Shown here piece after piece: positions 26,205-34,963 of a stretch of 64,000 nucleotides of DNA (position 1 is its first letter; each line of letters opens with the position of its first letter). A program made the position numbers and the translations under genes. The DNA is from Salipiger mangrovisoli (GTDB taxonomy: Bacteria > Pseudomonadota > Alphaproteobacteria > Rhodobacterales > Rhodobacteraceae). The stretch is from NCBI RefSeq assembly GCF_015223355.1, contig NZ_JADFFK010000011.1:1-64000 (forward strand), read 5' to 3'. The notes beneath the pieces are model-generated. The model was given only the letters and a program-made list of their open reading frames with translations, had not been told where the DNA came from and searched no databases.

Positions 26205-26949
26205 GTTCCAGCGGGTGGCGGTGGGCGTGCCGCCGAGATTGCCGGGCGCGTCCTGCAATTGATCCCTCGCGGTGCCGCGGGAAGCCTTCTTGAACCGCGC
26301 TGACCAATTGCGCCGACGGACCGGGGCTTTTCGGCGGGCGGGTCCGCAGCGCTGGCATGATAGCGCGAGCAGAATCCCTGATTCCCGAGGTTGTGGCTCT
26401 ATCCGAGTCGATGCCGTGCAAGGGCACGCTGTCCCCAGCGGCATTGCCGCGCAGACGGGGCACAACCTGCGCAAGTGCACTTTTCCGCCTATGCAACATG
26501 GACTTTCCTAAGCGGCAGGCATGAAACGGAAATACCCCAATGCAAAAGGACATGCACCTGTCTTCCGGGCTCAGGTGCCGACCGATCCGGACGCGGTGGG
26601 AATGACGCGAAATCAGTGAGCTAGGTCTCAACCTTTGCGAGAGTTCCGGGAAAGTGGGATGCGCGCGACCGAAAATTCCTGCCCGGTTGTCGGCCCGGTG
26701 GATGTGGTGCCGCTGCGTTCCGGAATTTCATATTCTCTCGTCTCGCTTCCGTGTTCTCAGCAATAATCCGCCAAGTGTTCATCAAGAGATTTATTGCCGA
26801 GTATTCGGCGATGACCCGGTGTTATAGTCGTTTGCGCAAAAATGGGGTTATTTGAAATCTGGAAAACATTTCCAAAAAAAGAAGTTTCTGGGGGTCATGT
26901 TAAATCATATTCAAAAGGCTGCGGCTTTCCTCTTCGAGGGAGCGGTGAG
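26205..26949. other. Long gene-free stretch upstream of the LuxR-type gene
   Basis: About 745 bp with no credible gene on either strand; open frames here are short and low in family likeness. GC falls towards the 3' end. A 7-bp inverted repeat GCAATAA/TTATTGC spans 26760-26797. The end should contain the promoter of the gene at 26950. Confidence 0.35.
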
Positions 26950-28026
26950 ATGAGTATTTCCAACTCAAGCGAACCGATCCTTTACATCGTGGACGAAATG
27001 CCGCTGACGCGGGCACAGCTTTCGCAGTTTCTGTCCGGCTTCGCGCGTCTGCACGGATTGCGGATCGAGGAAGTCTCCGCGAGCAACACGGATGATATCT
27101 TTCCGCAGGCTCAGGGCGGCATGTGCGTCATCAACACAGGCGCGAGCACGAGCACGTCCATCTGGTTCGCGATCGTGCAGAAGTTGAGCCAGACGGCCCG
27201 GCTTGGTCCGGTTGTCGTCTTTTGCGAAATGGCCAGCGCGGAGTTCGTCCGCGGTGCGCTCGAAGCGGGGGCGCGCGGCGTGGTGCCTGCTGCAACCGAT
27301 CCGGCGGTGGCCCTGAAGTCGCTGGACCTGACACTGCATGGCGGCATCTTCGTACCTCCATCGGTGCTGGATCTGCTGCATAGTTCCGAGCCCTCGCGCG
27401 AGCCGGACGATGCGCCACCCTCGCGGCCGGAGCAATTGCCAGACCTGTCCGGCGGCTCTTCGGGCGAACATGGTGCAGCGCCGCGGCCCACCGCTGCACC
27501 GCAGTCCCGCCGGGCCGACACTTTTCTGAAGGAGATCGACGCAACCGATATCGGGGCGGGCGCGGAGGAGCCGGACCTTGGCGAGCTGACGCCTCGGCAG
27601 CTCGCCGTGCTCGACAATCTCGGCCAGGCGCGATCGAACAAGGAAATCGCAAGGGCGCTCGACACCACCGAGGCCACGGTCAAGCTTCATGTGCGCCAAG
27701 TGATGCGAAAGCTCGGTGCGAAGAACCGCACGGAGGCGGCGCTCATCGCCGCCCGCCGGTCGCAGGCGAAGCTTGCCGAACACGCGCCGGGCGACCGGCC
27801 GCCTGTCGCCGCGCGCCAGCGGCCGGAGACACCGGCGCTGCCCGACCGTGTCGATCTGGTGGCCGCGGTGACGCGGGAAGACGCGCACCGGGTTCCGAGC
27901 GGCTTCTTTCCCGGCAGCCGGAAGCCGGAGTTCAACAAGCGCGCCGTCGAGCATCTGCGGCGCATGGAAAAAAGCGCATCGGTCCATTTCTCGGGGCAGC
28001 CGCCGGAACCCGGCCGACTCAGCTGA
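26950..28026 (+). CDS. LuxR-family regulator with a degenerate receiver domain
   Basis: About 358 residues. The N-terminal 140 residues follow the response-regulator fold: YIVDEMPLTRAQL matches the acidic first loop and PLxR of NarL-type receivers. At the phosphoacceptor position, however, it has Asn62 (MCVINTG) instead of Asp, and the usual Thr/Lys positions are also changed. A linker of about 100 Pro/Ser-rich residues leads to a C-terminal LuxR helix-turn-helix (LTPRQLAVLDNLGQARSNKEIA, in part, and ATVKLHVRQVMRKLGAKNRTEA). GAGGGAG precedes the ATG at 26950; the frame extends to 26842 with no family likeness. It probably binds DNA without classical phosphorylation. No kinase is adjacent. Confidence 0.82.
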   Translation: MSISNSSEPILYIVDEMPLTRAQLSQFLSGFARLHGLRIEEVSASNTDDIFPQAQGGMCVINTGASTSTSIWFAIVQKLSQTARLGPVVVFCEMASAEFVRGALEAGARGVVPAATDPAVALKSLDLTLHGGIFVPPSVLDLLHSSEPSREPDDAPPSRPEQLPDLSGGSSGEHGAAPRPTAAPQSRRADTFLKEIDATDIGAGAEEPDLGELTPRQLAVLDNLGQARSNKEIARALDTTEATVKLHVRQVMRKLGAKNRTEAALIAARRSQAKLAEHAPGDRPPVAARQRPETPALPDRVDLVAAVTREDAHRVPSGFFPGSRKPEFNKRAVEHLRRMEKSASVHFSGQPPEPGRLS

Positions 28027-28130
28027 GCGCCGGGCGCGCCGGGCCTGCCGCCGCGCTCGAGGTGGGGTCGTGGGGTGCCCGGTCTTGCTGGGTGCGCCGC
28101 GGCCCGACCACCGCCAGCTTGCGAGAGGTG

Positions 28131-28538
28131 TCATGCGGATCCAGCTGAATTTGCCGGCAATGACCCGGCTGAGGCGCAGGATGCGGCAGTCCCGGTCCGG
28201 CGCGGTGACGCGAGCATCGCGGGTTCCGGCACCAGTCCGGTGCTGCGGTCCAGCTCCGAGAACCTCTCGATTTGGCCTTCGTGCCCTGAGCTAATCGCAA
28301 GCAGCTCCTCGGGGACCGCAAGCAGCTCTTCGTTCGAAGCCCGTAGCGCCTTGACGCTGGCCTCGCGCCGCTCGGTCACCTGGTGCAGCCTTTCCCCGGT
28401 CAGCCGAAGCTCGCGTTGCTGTTCCGGGGTGCGCCGGGCCGGAAGCTGAACCTCCTCTGTCGGCGGCACAGCAGAGCTGTGGCCCGCGGTTCCGGTTTCG
28501 TCCCCCAGGTCGCCCTCGCGCAGCGTCCCGACCGCCAC
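28131..28538 (-). pseudogene. Remnant of a CheR/CheB-PAS-type signalling protein
   Basis: A 135-codon frame with no good start or ribosome site. Its middle part (RELRLTGERLHQVTERREAS, then KALRASNEELLAVPEELLA) resembles the long coiled coil of CheB-CheR-PAS fusion kinases, where NEEL repeats link the methyltransferase and PAS modules. Only a fragment of that linker remains, and flanking parts (28027-28130 and 28539-28797) show no recognisable domain. I read it as a decayed gene fragment. A short chance coiled coil is the alternative. Confidence 0.4.
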
Positions 28539-28797
28539 GTTGATCTTCGGGGGCGATTTCCCCGACCGTCCAGTCCGTCCATGTCGTTCATCGTGTCGAA
28601 GACGGCTCTGTCGGCGCCGAACCAGCCCCCGGCTGTGGTGGGGCTGGCGCGAGACGTGACGTCAGGAAGCGGTCCGGCGGAGCTTTGCGAGCGCTTGGTC
28701 AATCACGGTACCATGGGGTCCGGGCCACCCCGATAAGGCGCGCTCGGGCGCATCCGGACGCCGCTGCGTGGCGCGTGGCTGGGCACGCCCGAGAGCC

Positions 28798-29463
28798 TCA
28801 GTGCGGTGTGCCGCGCGCGAGCGTTGCCGCGGCCGCGTCGCTGGTCAGCGGCACGCCTGTGCAGGCGGCGACCCAGCTCAGGGCCATGTCGTGCTTGTCG
28901 CGGCTGAAGTCTGCGAGGCCATCTGCCACGAAGAACGGCTGGATGTCGCGTTGGAAGGCTTCCGCCGCGGTGGCAAGGCAGCCGATGTGCGCGTAGATGC
29001 CGGTGATGATCAGCTGGTCCCGCCCGCGCGCGCGCATCAGCTCGGCGAGGTTGGAGCGCTGGAAGGCGCTGTAGCGGTGCTTGACGAGGGTGATATCGCC
29101 CTCGGACGGGGCGAGCACCGGGATGATATCCTCGTGTTCGGGGATCGCCGACATGCCCGGCCCCCAGAGGTCGGCCTGCAGGCCGCGGTCGGGGCGGAAC
29201 TGGTTGCCTTTCTGCGCCGTGTAGAAGACCGGCACCCCGGCGCGGCGGGCGATCTGCAGCAGCCGCGCGATATTGCGCGCGGCGGCCGCGATGGTGCTGC
29301 CCTCGCGGGTGAGGGCGTCGGCGCCGTAGGCGGCACAGAAATAGCGCTGCATGTCATGCACCAGCAGCGCGGCACGCCCGGCGGAGAGCTCGAAGGGCGC
29401 GCGGGGCTGCGGCAGCTCGGCGGCAGTGGGCAGCGGGTAGTCGGGGATCTTCGGTAGGGCCAT
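28798..29463 (-). CDS. Isochorismatase (EntB/PhzD-like, no carrier domain)
   Basis: 221 residues of the isochorismatase family. The N-terminus (LPKIPDYPLPTAAELPQ) is that of EntB/DhbB/PhzD proteins. The catalytic Asp is in LLVHDMQRYF (Asp37), the Lys in LVKHRYSAFQ, and the nucleophile-position Cys is in IYAHIGCLATA. The reaction is isochorismate to 2,3-dihydro-2,3-dihydroxybenzoate plus pyruvate. The aryl-carrier domain of EntB is absent. It follows the isochorismate synthase gene by 45 bp on the same strand, so the pair converts chorismate to the dihydrodiol. No EntA dehydrogenase or NRPS is adjacent. Confidence 0.88.
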   Translation of the reverse strand: MALPKIPDYPLPTAAELPQPRAPFELSAGRAALLVHDMQRYFCAAYGADALTREGSTIAAAARNIARLLQIARRAGVPVFYTAQKGNQFRPDRGLQADLWGPGMSAIPEHEDIIPVLAPSEGDITLVKHRYSAFQRSNLAELMRARGRDQLIITGIYAHIGCLATAAEAFQRDIQPFFVADGLADFSRDKHDMALSWVAACTGVPLTSDAAAATLARGTPH

Positions 29464-29508
29464 CGTGTCGCTTCCAAGGTCTGGCTTGAGGGGGTCGGGG
29501 ATCGGAGA

Positions 29509-30621
29509 TCAGAGGCTTTCGGCGATGCCGAGCGCGCGGCGCATGGCAATGAACTTCGCGCGGGTCTCGGCGACCTCGGCCTGCGGATCCGAGGCGGCGA
29601 CAATGCCCGCCCCGGCAAAGAGCCGCGCCGCACGGCCCTCGATCATCGCGCAGCGCAGGGTGACATGCCATTCGCCATCGTTGCGGGCGTCCACCCAGCC
29701 CAGCGTCCCGGCGTAGAACTCGCGTTCAAAGGGCTCGGCCGCGGCGATCGCCCGCAGCGCCTCGGACAGCGGCGCGCCGGCGACCGCGGGGGTCGGGTGC
29801 AGCGCAGCCAGCAGCTCGAGACAGGGCGTGTCGGCGTCGCGCAGGATGCCGTCGATGCACGTGCCAAGGTGCCACATGCTGGCGGTCCGGTCGAGCTGCG
29901 GCGCAGCGGGCACGCTGAGGGTGGCGCAATAGGGGGCGAGGATGTCGTGGATGTATTCGACCACCACGCGGTGCTCGACGTTGTCCTTTTCCGAGCCGAG
30001 CAGCGCCGCCTTCGCCTGCGCGTCCTCGCTGGCCTCCTCGCGGCGGCGCGCCGATCCGGCCAGCGGGTGCGAGCGAATCGCGGCGCCGGTCTTGCGCAGC
30101 AGAAGCTCCGGCGTCGCTCCGACCAGCCAGCGCGGCTCGGCATGCGCGCCGGGCAGGGGCAGGCAATAGGCGGTCACATGCGGATCGCTGCCCAGCCGGT
30201 CCGCCACGGCAAAGGGGTCAAGGGCGCGATCGGTGCGCAGGTCGAGCGCCCGTGCCAGCACGGCCTTTCGGAGCGGGCCGGCAGGGTCGGCGACCTGCGC
30301 CGCGGTGGCACCCACGGCACGGGCGTATCCGTCCTGCGAGGGCAGCCGTTGCAGGGCGAGCGGGCGGGCCTCGGCGGCGCTCGGCGGGGCGGGCGGCTGT
30401 GCCTGCTTCGGCTCGGGGCGGATGGCGTAGAGCCAGCCGGGCAGATGCCGCTTGAAGGGAAAGGCTCCGTACATCCGCCGCGTCAATGACGGGCCGCGCG
30501 CGGCAAGCTCGGACAAAGGCGCGCTATGGGAAGCCTCGATGACACCGCTCTGCGCACCAAGACGCAGCGAAAGGCCTAGGCAGGTGGCAGCCGCGGCCAG
30601 GGGAAATGCAAGTTCGCTCAA
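29509..30621 (-). CDS. Isochorismate synthase (EntC/DhbC-like)
   Basis: 370 residues of the chorismate-binding family. The C-terminal catalytic part shows HPLAGSARR, LLGSEKDNVEHRVVVEYI, SMWHLGTCIDG, LHPTPAVAGAP and FYAGTLGWVDARNDGEWHVTLR. It isomerises chorismate to isochorismate with magnesium. The start appears to be TTG (30619-30621) with AGGA upstream; no ATG gives a full-length protein. It is upstream of the isochorismatase gene in a two-gene operon. The pair would feed 2,3-dihydroxybenzoate siderophore or phenazine-like synthesis, but the remaining genes are not in the window. Confidence 0.87.
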   Translation of the reverse strand: MSELAFPLAAAATCLGLSLRLGAQSGVIEASHSAPLSELAARGPSLTRRMYGAFPFKRHLPGWLYAIRPEPKQAQPPAPPSAAEARPLALQRLPSQDGYARAVGATAAQVADPAGPLRKAVLARALDLRTDRALDPFAVADRLGSDPHVTAYCLPLPGAHAEPRWLVGATPELLLRKTGAAIRSHPLAGSARRREEASEDAQAKAALLGSEKDNVEHRVVVEYIHDILAPYCATLSVPAAPQLDRTASMWHLGTCIDGILRDADTPCLELLAALHPTPAVAGAPLSEALRAIAAAEPFEREFYAGTLGWVDARNDGEWHVTLRCAMIEGRAARLFAGAGIVAASDPQAEVAETRAKFIAMRRALGIAESL

Positions 30622-30984
30622 GGAACAAATCCTGTTCTAGGAGCTGCCTGCCGGTTCGGTGGGTGCTGTGAGTGATCAGGTGCGCGACGCCGCGCAGTCT
30701 CTGCTCCGCACCTAGCGCGGCGGTGTGAGGGCTGTCAATTCACAAGCACTGCACCGCTCTGGGCCAATGCGTGCCTGTCCGGGGGGCGGGCCGTCGTCCC
30801 TCAAAGCGTGCGCGGATCACGTCGGCTCGCTTCTTTGGTGTGGGGTTTCATGCTACAATCATCTCCATTCCATTGCGAAATCGTTTTCCCAAGAGGCGTG
30901 TGATGCGCCGTTCCGCACCCGGCCAATGCCCGAGGACCGCCGGACAGGTCATCGCCCCTGGGCCGCAAACCGAGGAGCGGCACC
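30622..30984. promoter_or_regulatory. Divergent promoter region between isochorismate synthase and lipase-protease genes
   Basis: About 360 bp without a credible gene. Just upstream of the TTG start, GAACA-N5-TGTTC forms a small inverted repeat (30623-30637). I saw no convincing Fur-type iron box, which would have been expected for a siderophore operon. A 32-codon frame beginning at 30903 with GAGG upstream overlaps the lipase-protease start and could be a leader, but the evidence is weak. Confidence 0.3.
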
Positions 30985-33753
30985 ATGCAATTCACGGATG
31001 AGTGGGTCGCGCAGCGCGGGTTTTCCTGGAAGGCAGCCTATGCGCTGGTCTCGGCCTGCAGGCTGTCCTACGAGCCCACGGCCGAGTCGCGCCGGGTCCT
31101 GGGACAGGTCTGGCGCGTGCAGGGCCGGGTGTTTCGCGCCGGCAGCACCGAGGGGCTGCTGGCGATGGGTCCGCGGTCCGCGGTGATCGCCTTTCGCGGC
31201 ACGCAGGGGCTGGCCGACTGGATGAGCAACCTGCAAATCCCGCCGGCGCACTCCGCGGCCTTCGGTGCCGCGGTGCACAGCGGCTTTCTCGCGGCCTATG
31301 CCACGGTGGCGCATCTGGTGGACAGGGCGGTGCAGGAGGCGGGCGGGCGCACGCTCTGGTTCACCGGCCACAGCCTGGGTGGGGCCATCGCGGTGATCGC
31401 CGCCGCGCACCACCGCGCGCGCCACCCGGCCGGCGTGGTCACCTTCGGGCAGCCGCGCATGCTGTCGGACGGGGCGGCGGGCTTCATGACGTCCGCTTTC
31501 GGCAGCAGCTACGTGCGGGTGGTCAACGACGACGATGTCGTGGCGCGCATCCCGATCATCTATCGTCATTCCGGCCGGCTGCTGCACTTCGATTTCGCCG
31601 GGGCGCTGGAGAGCGAGGGCGCGGGCCCCGACGGTCGCGGCGTCGCCGCAGAGGTTGCCGCCGAGAACGACGGGCCGGCGCGGGTCAGTCCCGAGGAGGA
31701 GGCGGCGATCGAGCGGACCGCCCGCGCGGTGGATGCGGCGGTGCCGGGCGGCGAGCTGGAGTTCGACGGCCTGGAAGGGCGGGTCGCGCGCGGGGCCGAT
31801 GTGGCGATCGAAGGGGTGATCCCCGGAGTGCCGGCGCATCGGATCGACGCCTATGTGCAGCTCATGCGGGTGCGCGCCCTGGCGACCGAGGCGGAAGATG
31901 ACACGTTCGACGATGGTGCGGGAGCCTTGCTGCGCCCGCGCGATGACGACACCGAGGGCGGGCTCGAGTCCAGCTTCGAGATGGGTTTCGAGGCGGATGA
32001 TGCCGAAAGCGGTGACGCGGCACCGCCCCCGCAGACGCCCCGCGCCTCGCCGCGGTCGGCGCGCCAGCCGGTGGTGATCCGCCTGCGGAGCGAGGCTTGG
32101 GTGCCGCCCGCCGGAATGCCGGTCTCGTCGCGCTTCGGACAATTCGCCACGGGGCGTGCCAGCGCGGCGGATATCGACGCGCTGCGCCGGGATCCTATGG
32201 TGGGCGCGATCGAGGTGAGCCGCGAGGCGGGGATCGAGGAGCTTGACGAGTCTGTGCGTTTCGTCGGCGCGGCCGACATCCACCGTCCGCCGATCGACGA
32301 GCGCGGCGATCAGGCGATCGTCGGGCTCATCGACACCGGCGTCGACATCCTGCACCAGGCGTTCCGCAGGCCCGATGGCAGCACGCGCCTGCTGGCGCTC
32401 TGGGACCAGCGCGGCAGCGGCGGCGCGACCCCGGCGGCGCAGGATGCCGCCTTCACGCAGGACCACGGCCGGCTCTATCTCGGCGCAGAGATCGACGCGC
32501 TGATCGCGGCGCATGAGGCGGGCCGGCAAGAGGTGCCGGAACGGCTGCGCGACCTTGCCGGGCACGGCACGCATGTCGCCGGGATCGCGGCCGGACGGGC
32601 GGTGGGTGGCATGGCCGATGGCATGGCGCCCGAGGCGGCCATCCTCTGCGTCGTGGCGGCCATCACCCAGCGGCCGGACGAGCCGCCGAGCGTCGGTTAT
32701 TCCATGAGCCATGTGGATGCGCTGGCCTTCCTGCGGCGGGCTGCGCAGGGCGGCACGGCGGTGCTGGCGCCGCCGCTGCCGATCGCGATCAACGTCAGTC
32801 TCGGGATGAACGCCGGGGCGCACGACGGGTCCACCACGCTCGAGGCGGCCTTCGATGCGATCACCGGGGGCGGGCGCGACCCGGATTGCGTGATCGTGAA
32901 GTCGGCCGGAAACGAGCGCGGCCACGCGGGCCACGCGAAGGTCTCCGTGGCCGACGGGTTGCTGGCCGACCTCAGCTGGACCAGTTCGTCCCGCTTCCGC
33001 GAGGCCGATTATTTCGAGGCCTGGATCGACGGCATGGACGATGTGGCCTTCCGGCTGATCGCGCCCTCCGGCGAGGCTTCCGTCTTCACCTCTTTCGACG
33101 CGCCCGAAACCGAGGTGACCCTGGGCGGCAACCTCTGCCGCCTGCACCTCAAGGAACTGCATCCCGACAATGGCGCGCACCGGCTGGTGATCTCGATCCT
33201 CGCCCAGCCCGAGGCGATCCAGTCCGGCGCGTGGCGGCTGGAGATGCATGGCCGCCGCATGGTGAGCGCCGCGCGCGAAGTGCATATCTGGGTCGAGCGC
33301 ACGCAGGAGCGGCCGATCCGCTTCGACACCCAGGACCCCGAGATGACGCTTTCGGTGCCCGGCACCGCGCGCACGGTGATCGCGGTGGGGGCTTGCAACT
33401 CCGAGGTCCCCTCGCGGCTCAATGACAGCTCGTCCTGGGGGCTGACGCGCGACGGGCGGCGCAAGCCCGAGCTCTGCGCGCCGGGCTTCCAGATCCGCTC
33501 GGCGCAGGCCGGCGGCAGCGACTTGCAGGCGGTCGTGGCCAAGAGCGGCACCAGCATGGCCGCGCCGCATGTGACAGGGGCGATCGCGCTGGTCATGTCG
33601 CGTCGCCGCAAGCTCGGGCTGGCGCCGCTCAACGCGGTGCAGTTCCAGACCGCGCTGATCCGCACGGTGCGCGGCAGCCCGCTGCATCACCACGTCGGGG
33701 CGGGCTACGGCGTGCTCGACGCGCGGGCGCTTTTCGAGGACCTGACCACGTGA
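30985..33753 (+). CDS. Lipase class 3-subtilisin (S8) fusion protein
   Basis: A 922-residue fusion of two hydrolases. Residues about 1-210 are a class 3 lipase: the nucleophile elbow GHSLGG (128-133, Ser130) is followed by FGQPRM, NDDDVVARIP (acid) and His201. Residues about 360-922 are a subtilase with Asp450 (GLIDTGVD), His527 (GHGTHVAG), oxyanion Asn643 (SAGNERG) and Ser857 (SGTSMAAPH), so both triads look complete. An acidic, proline-containing linker joins them (about 210-360), and a large insert separates His527 from the Asn. There is no signal peptide or membrane helix, so it is either cytoplasmic or exported by a non-Sec route. GAGGAG precedes the ATG. A 258-residue unknown follows after 31 bp. 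Confidence 0.85.
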   Translation: MQFTDEWVAQRGFSWKAAYALVSACRLSYEPTAESRRVLGQVWRVQGRVFRAGSTEGLLAMGPRSAVIAFRGTQGLADWMSNLQIPPAHSAAFGAAVHSGFLAAYATVAHLVDRAVQEAGGRTLWFTGHSLGGAIAVIAAAHHRARHPAGVVTFGQPRMLSDGAAGFMTSAFGSSYVRVVNDDDVVARIPIIYRHSGRLLHFDFAGALESEGAGPDGRGVAAEVAAENDGPARVSPEEEAAIERTARAVDAAVPGGELEFDGLEGRVARGADVAIEGVIPGVPAHRIDAYVQLMRVRALATEAEDDTFDDGAGALLRPRDDDTEGGLESSFEMGFEADDAESGDAAPPPQTPRASPRSARQPVVIRLRSEAWVPPAGMPVSSRFGQFATGRASAADIDALRRDPMVGAIEVSREAGIEELDESVRFVGAADIHRPPIDERGDQAIVGLIDTGVDILHQAFRRPDGSTRLLALWDQRGSGGATPAAQDAAFTQDHGRLYLGAEIDALIAAHEAGRQEVPERLRDLAGHGTHVAGIAAGRAVGGMADGMAPEAAILCVVAAITQRPDEPPSVGYSMSHVDALAFLRRAAQGGTAVLAPPLPIAINVSLGMNAGAHDGSTTLEAAFDAITGGGRDPDCVIVKSAGNERGHAGHAKVSVADGLLADLSWTSSSRFREADYFEAWIDGMDDVAFRLIAPSGEASVFTSFDAPETEVTLGGNLCRLHLKELHPDNGAHRLVISILAQPEAIQSGAWRLEMHGRRMVSAAREVHIWVERTQERPIRFDTQDPEMTLSVPGTARTVIAVGACNSEVPSRLNDSSSWGLTRDGRRKPELCAPGFQIRSAQAGGSDLQAVVAKSGTSMAAPHVTGAIALVMSRRRKLGLAPLNAVQFQTALIRTVRGSPLHHHVGAGYGVLDARALFEDLTT

Positions 33754-33784
33754 TCCGCGCGGACCCATAGGAGGGGATCTTGCC

Positions 33785-34561
33785 ATGACCGACCCTGTTG
33801 CCGAGGCGCTGGCCTTTGTCGAAAGCGTCGAGCTTCCCGTACGCCCGCGCCGAGACGGCTTTGAAATGGCCGAAGAGAACGACCTGCCACCGCCCGATTT
33901 CGACCGGCCGGGCGGGCTGTCGGTCGCCGTGGGGTCGCAGATCGCCAGCTTTGCCGAGAGCGTGCCACCGACCCTGCGCGCGCATATCGCCGATGCCTTC
34001 CTGCTGGCGCAGCTCGCGGCCAACAAGGCGATTGAAGCGGGTGGCGGCGGAGCGGAGTGGTACGACAGCTACGTCGCGACACTGGGCAAGCTCGGCTGGA
34101 CCGCCGAAAGTGCCGATCGGTCGATGCGCGTGGTGGCGGGCGGATCGGCCGAGGTGCACCGCGAGATCGTTTCGGTGGTGACGGTGCTGCTTGGCGCGGC
34201 GGCCGGCGCGGCGGCGGGTGTGATCGCGGTGCTGAACGGGCTTGCGAACATGGACAAGGATGCGCCGTGGATCACGCTCTTTCAGCGCCGCAGCCAGCGC
34301 GCCAATGCCAACCAGTTCCAGATCAGCACGGCGAGCATCGAGGCGGGCACGCCGGTGGTGCGACTCGTCGCTTTCGAGCTCGATGCGCAGCGCTCGGTCA
34401 CCCAGGTGCTGTTCTTCCGCTTCGGGACGTCGGATGCCACGCTGCGCCAGTTCAGCCAGACCATGTCGGTGAACGCCCAGGTGTTCGGCATCGCCGGGCC
34501 TCAGGTGGCGCGCAAGCTGGGGTCGCGCGTCGCCGAGGATATCGCGGCAATCGAGATCTGA
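33785..34561 (+). CDS. Unknown protein paired with the lipase-subtilase
   Basis: 258 residues, with a strong GGAGGGG before the ATG. It is in the same direction as, and 31 bp after, the lipase-subtilase, so probably co-transcribed. Parts visible: an acidic, proline-rich N-terminus (1-45); a helical region with LLAQLAANKA (73-82) and WYDSYVATLGKLGW (92-105); a Gly/Ala-rich hydrophobic stretch at 128-154 long enough for a membrane helix or hairpin; and a beta-rich C-terminal half (FQISTASIEAG, LVAFELDAQ, VLFFRFGTSD). I do not recognise the family. It might be a membrane-active partner or regulator of the hydrolase (inference). Confidence 0.7.
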   Translation: MTDPVAEALAFVESVELPVRPRRDGFEMAEENDLPPPDFDRPGGLSVAVGSQIASFAESVPPTLRAHIADAFLLAQLAANKAIEAGGGGAEWYDSYVATLGKLGWTAESADRSMRVVAGGSAEVHREIVSVVTVLLGAAAGAAAGVIAVLNGLANMDKDAPWITLFQRRSQRANANQFQISTASIEAGTPVVRLVAFELDAQRSVTQVLFFRFGTSDATLRQFSQTMSVNAQVFGIAGPQVARKLGSRVAEDIAAIEI

Positions 34562-34574
34562 GCCGCTGTGGCCC

Positions 34575-34895
34575 TTAGTTCAGCAGGCTCTCGATGCGGC
34601 TGCGCTTGTTGGCGGTGTTGCCCGGACCATAGAGGATGGCGCGGATCTTGCCGACCTTTTGCGGCGGGACCATCGCGGGATCGATGCCGGGGGCAATGGT
34701 CCGCAGATCCTGGGCTTCGCCCTGCGTGAGTTCGACCGGTCGGCCGACGCTCATCGCGTAGCGTTCGCCTTCCGCATCGCTGCGCGGCGCGGCGGCCACG
34801 TCACCCGGCAGTGCGCTGCGGCTGCGATTGGCCGCGGCGAGCCCAACGACAACCAGCATGGCGCTGATCACGAAGACGACGGCAAAGCTTTTCAT
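34575..34895 (-). CDS. Hypothetical membrane-anchored or secreted protein
   Basis: 106 residues from MKSFAVVFVISAMLVVVGLAAANRS, an N-terminal membrane helix or uncleaved signal. A soluble tail follows (AMSVGRPVELTQGEAQDL, VPPQKVGKIRAIL, KRSRIESLLN). The frame extends to 34934 but the internal ATG gives a sensible signal segment, with GGGA upstream. The C-terminus converges on the 258-residue unknown with 13 bp between stops. No family was recognised. Confidence 0.6.
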   Translation of the reverse strand: MKSFAVVFVISAMLVVVGLAAANRSRSALPGDVAAAPRSDAEGERYAMSVGRPVELTQGEAQDLRTIAPGIDPAMVPPQKVGKIRAILYGPGNTANKRSRIESLLN

Positions 34896-34963
34896 GGCGG
34901 GTCCCGATGGCTCAGAGAATGGTCCTCCAAACATAGGGATTTGCGGCGCGGGAACAAGCCGCC

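Noticed and set aside
26101-26631. 176-codon minus-strand frame in the gap before the LuxR-type gene
   Set aside because: Arg/His/Pro-rich translation with no domain, overlapping the end of the orphan gene and the palindrome.
30903-31001. 32-codon leader ORF before the lipase-subtilase
   Set aside because: It has GAGG upstream, but it overlaps the start of the main gene out of frame and has no recognisable product.
30949-34026. A minus-strand open frame of about 1,000 codons opposite the lipase-subtilase
   Set aside because: The translation is rich in Arg, His, Gln and Ala with no domain likeness, and the plus strand encodes two complete catalytic triads. It is a shadow caused by high GC in the third codon position.
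33785-34561. Bacterial gasdermin identity of the 258-aa protein next to the protease
   Set aside because: Size and neighbour fit, but the usual N-terminal Cys is missing and I see no sequence likeness. Kept only as an analogy in the finding.
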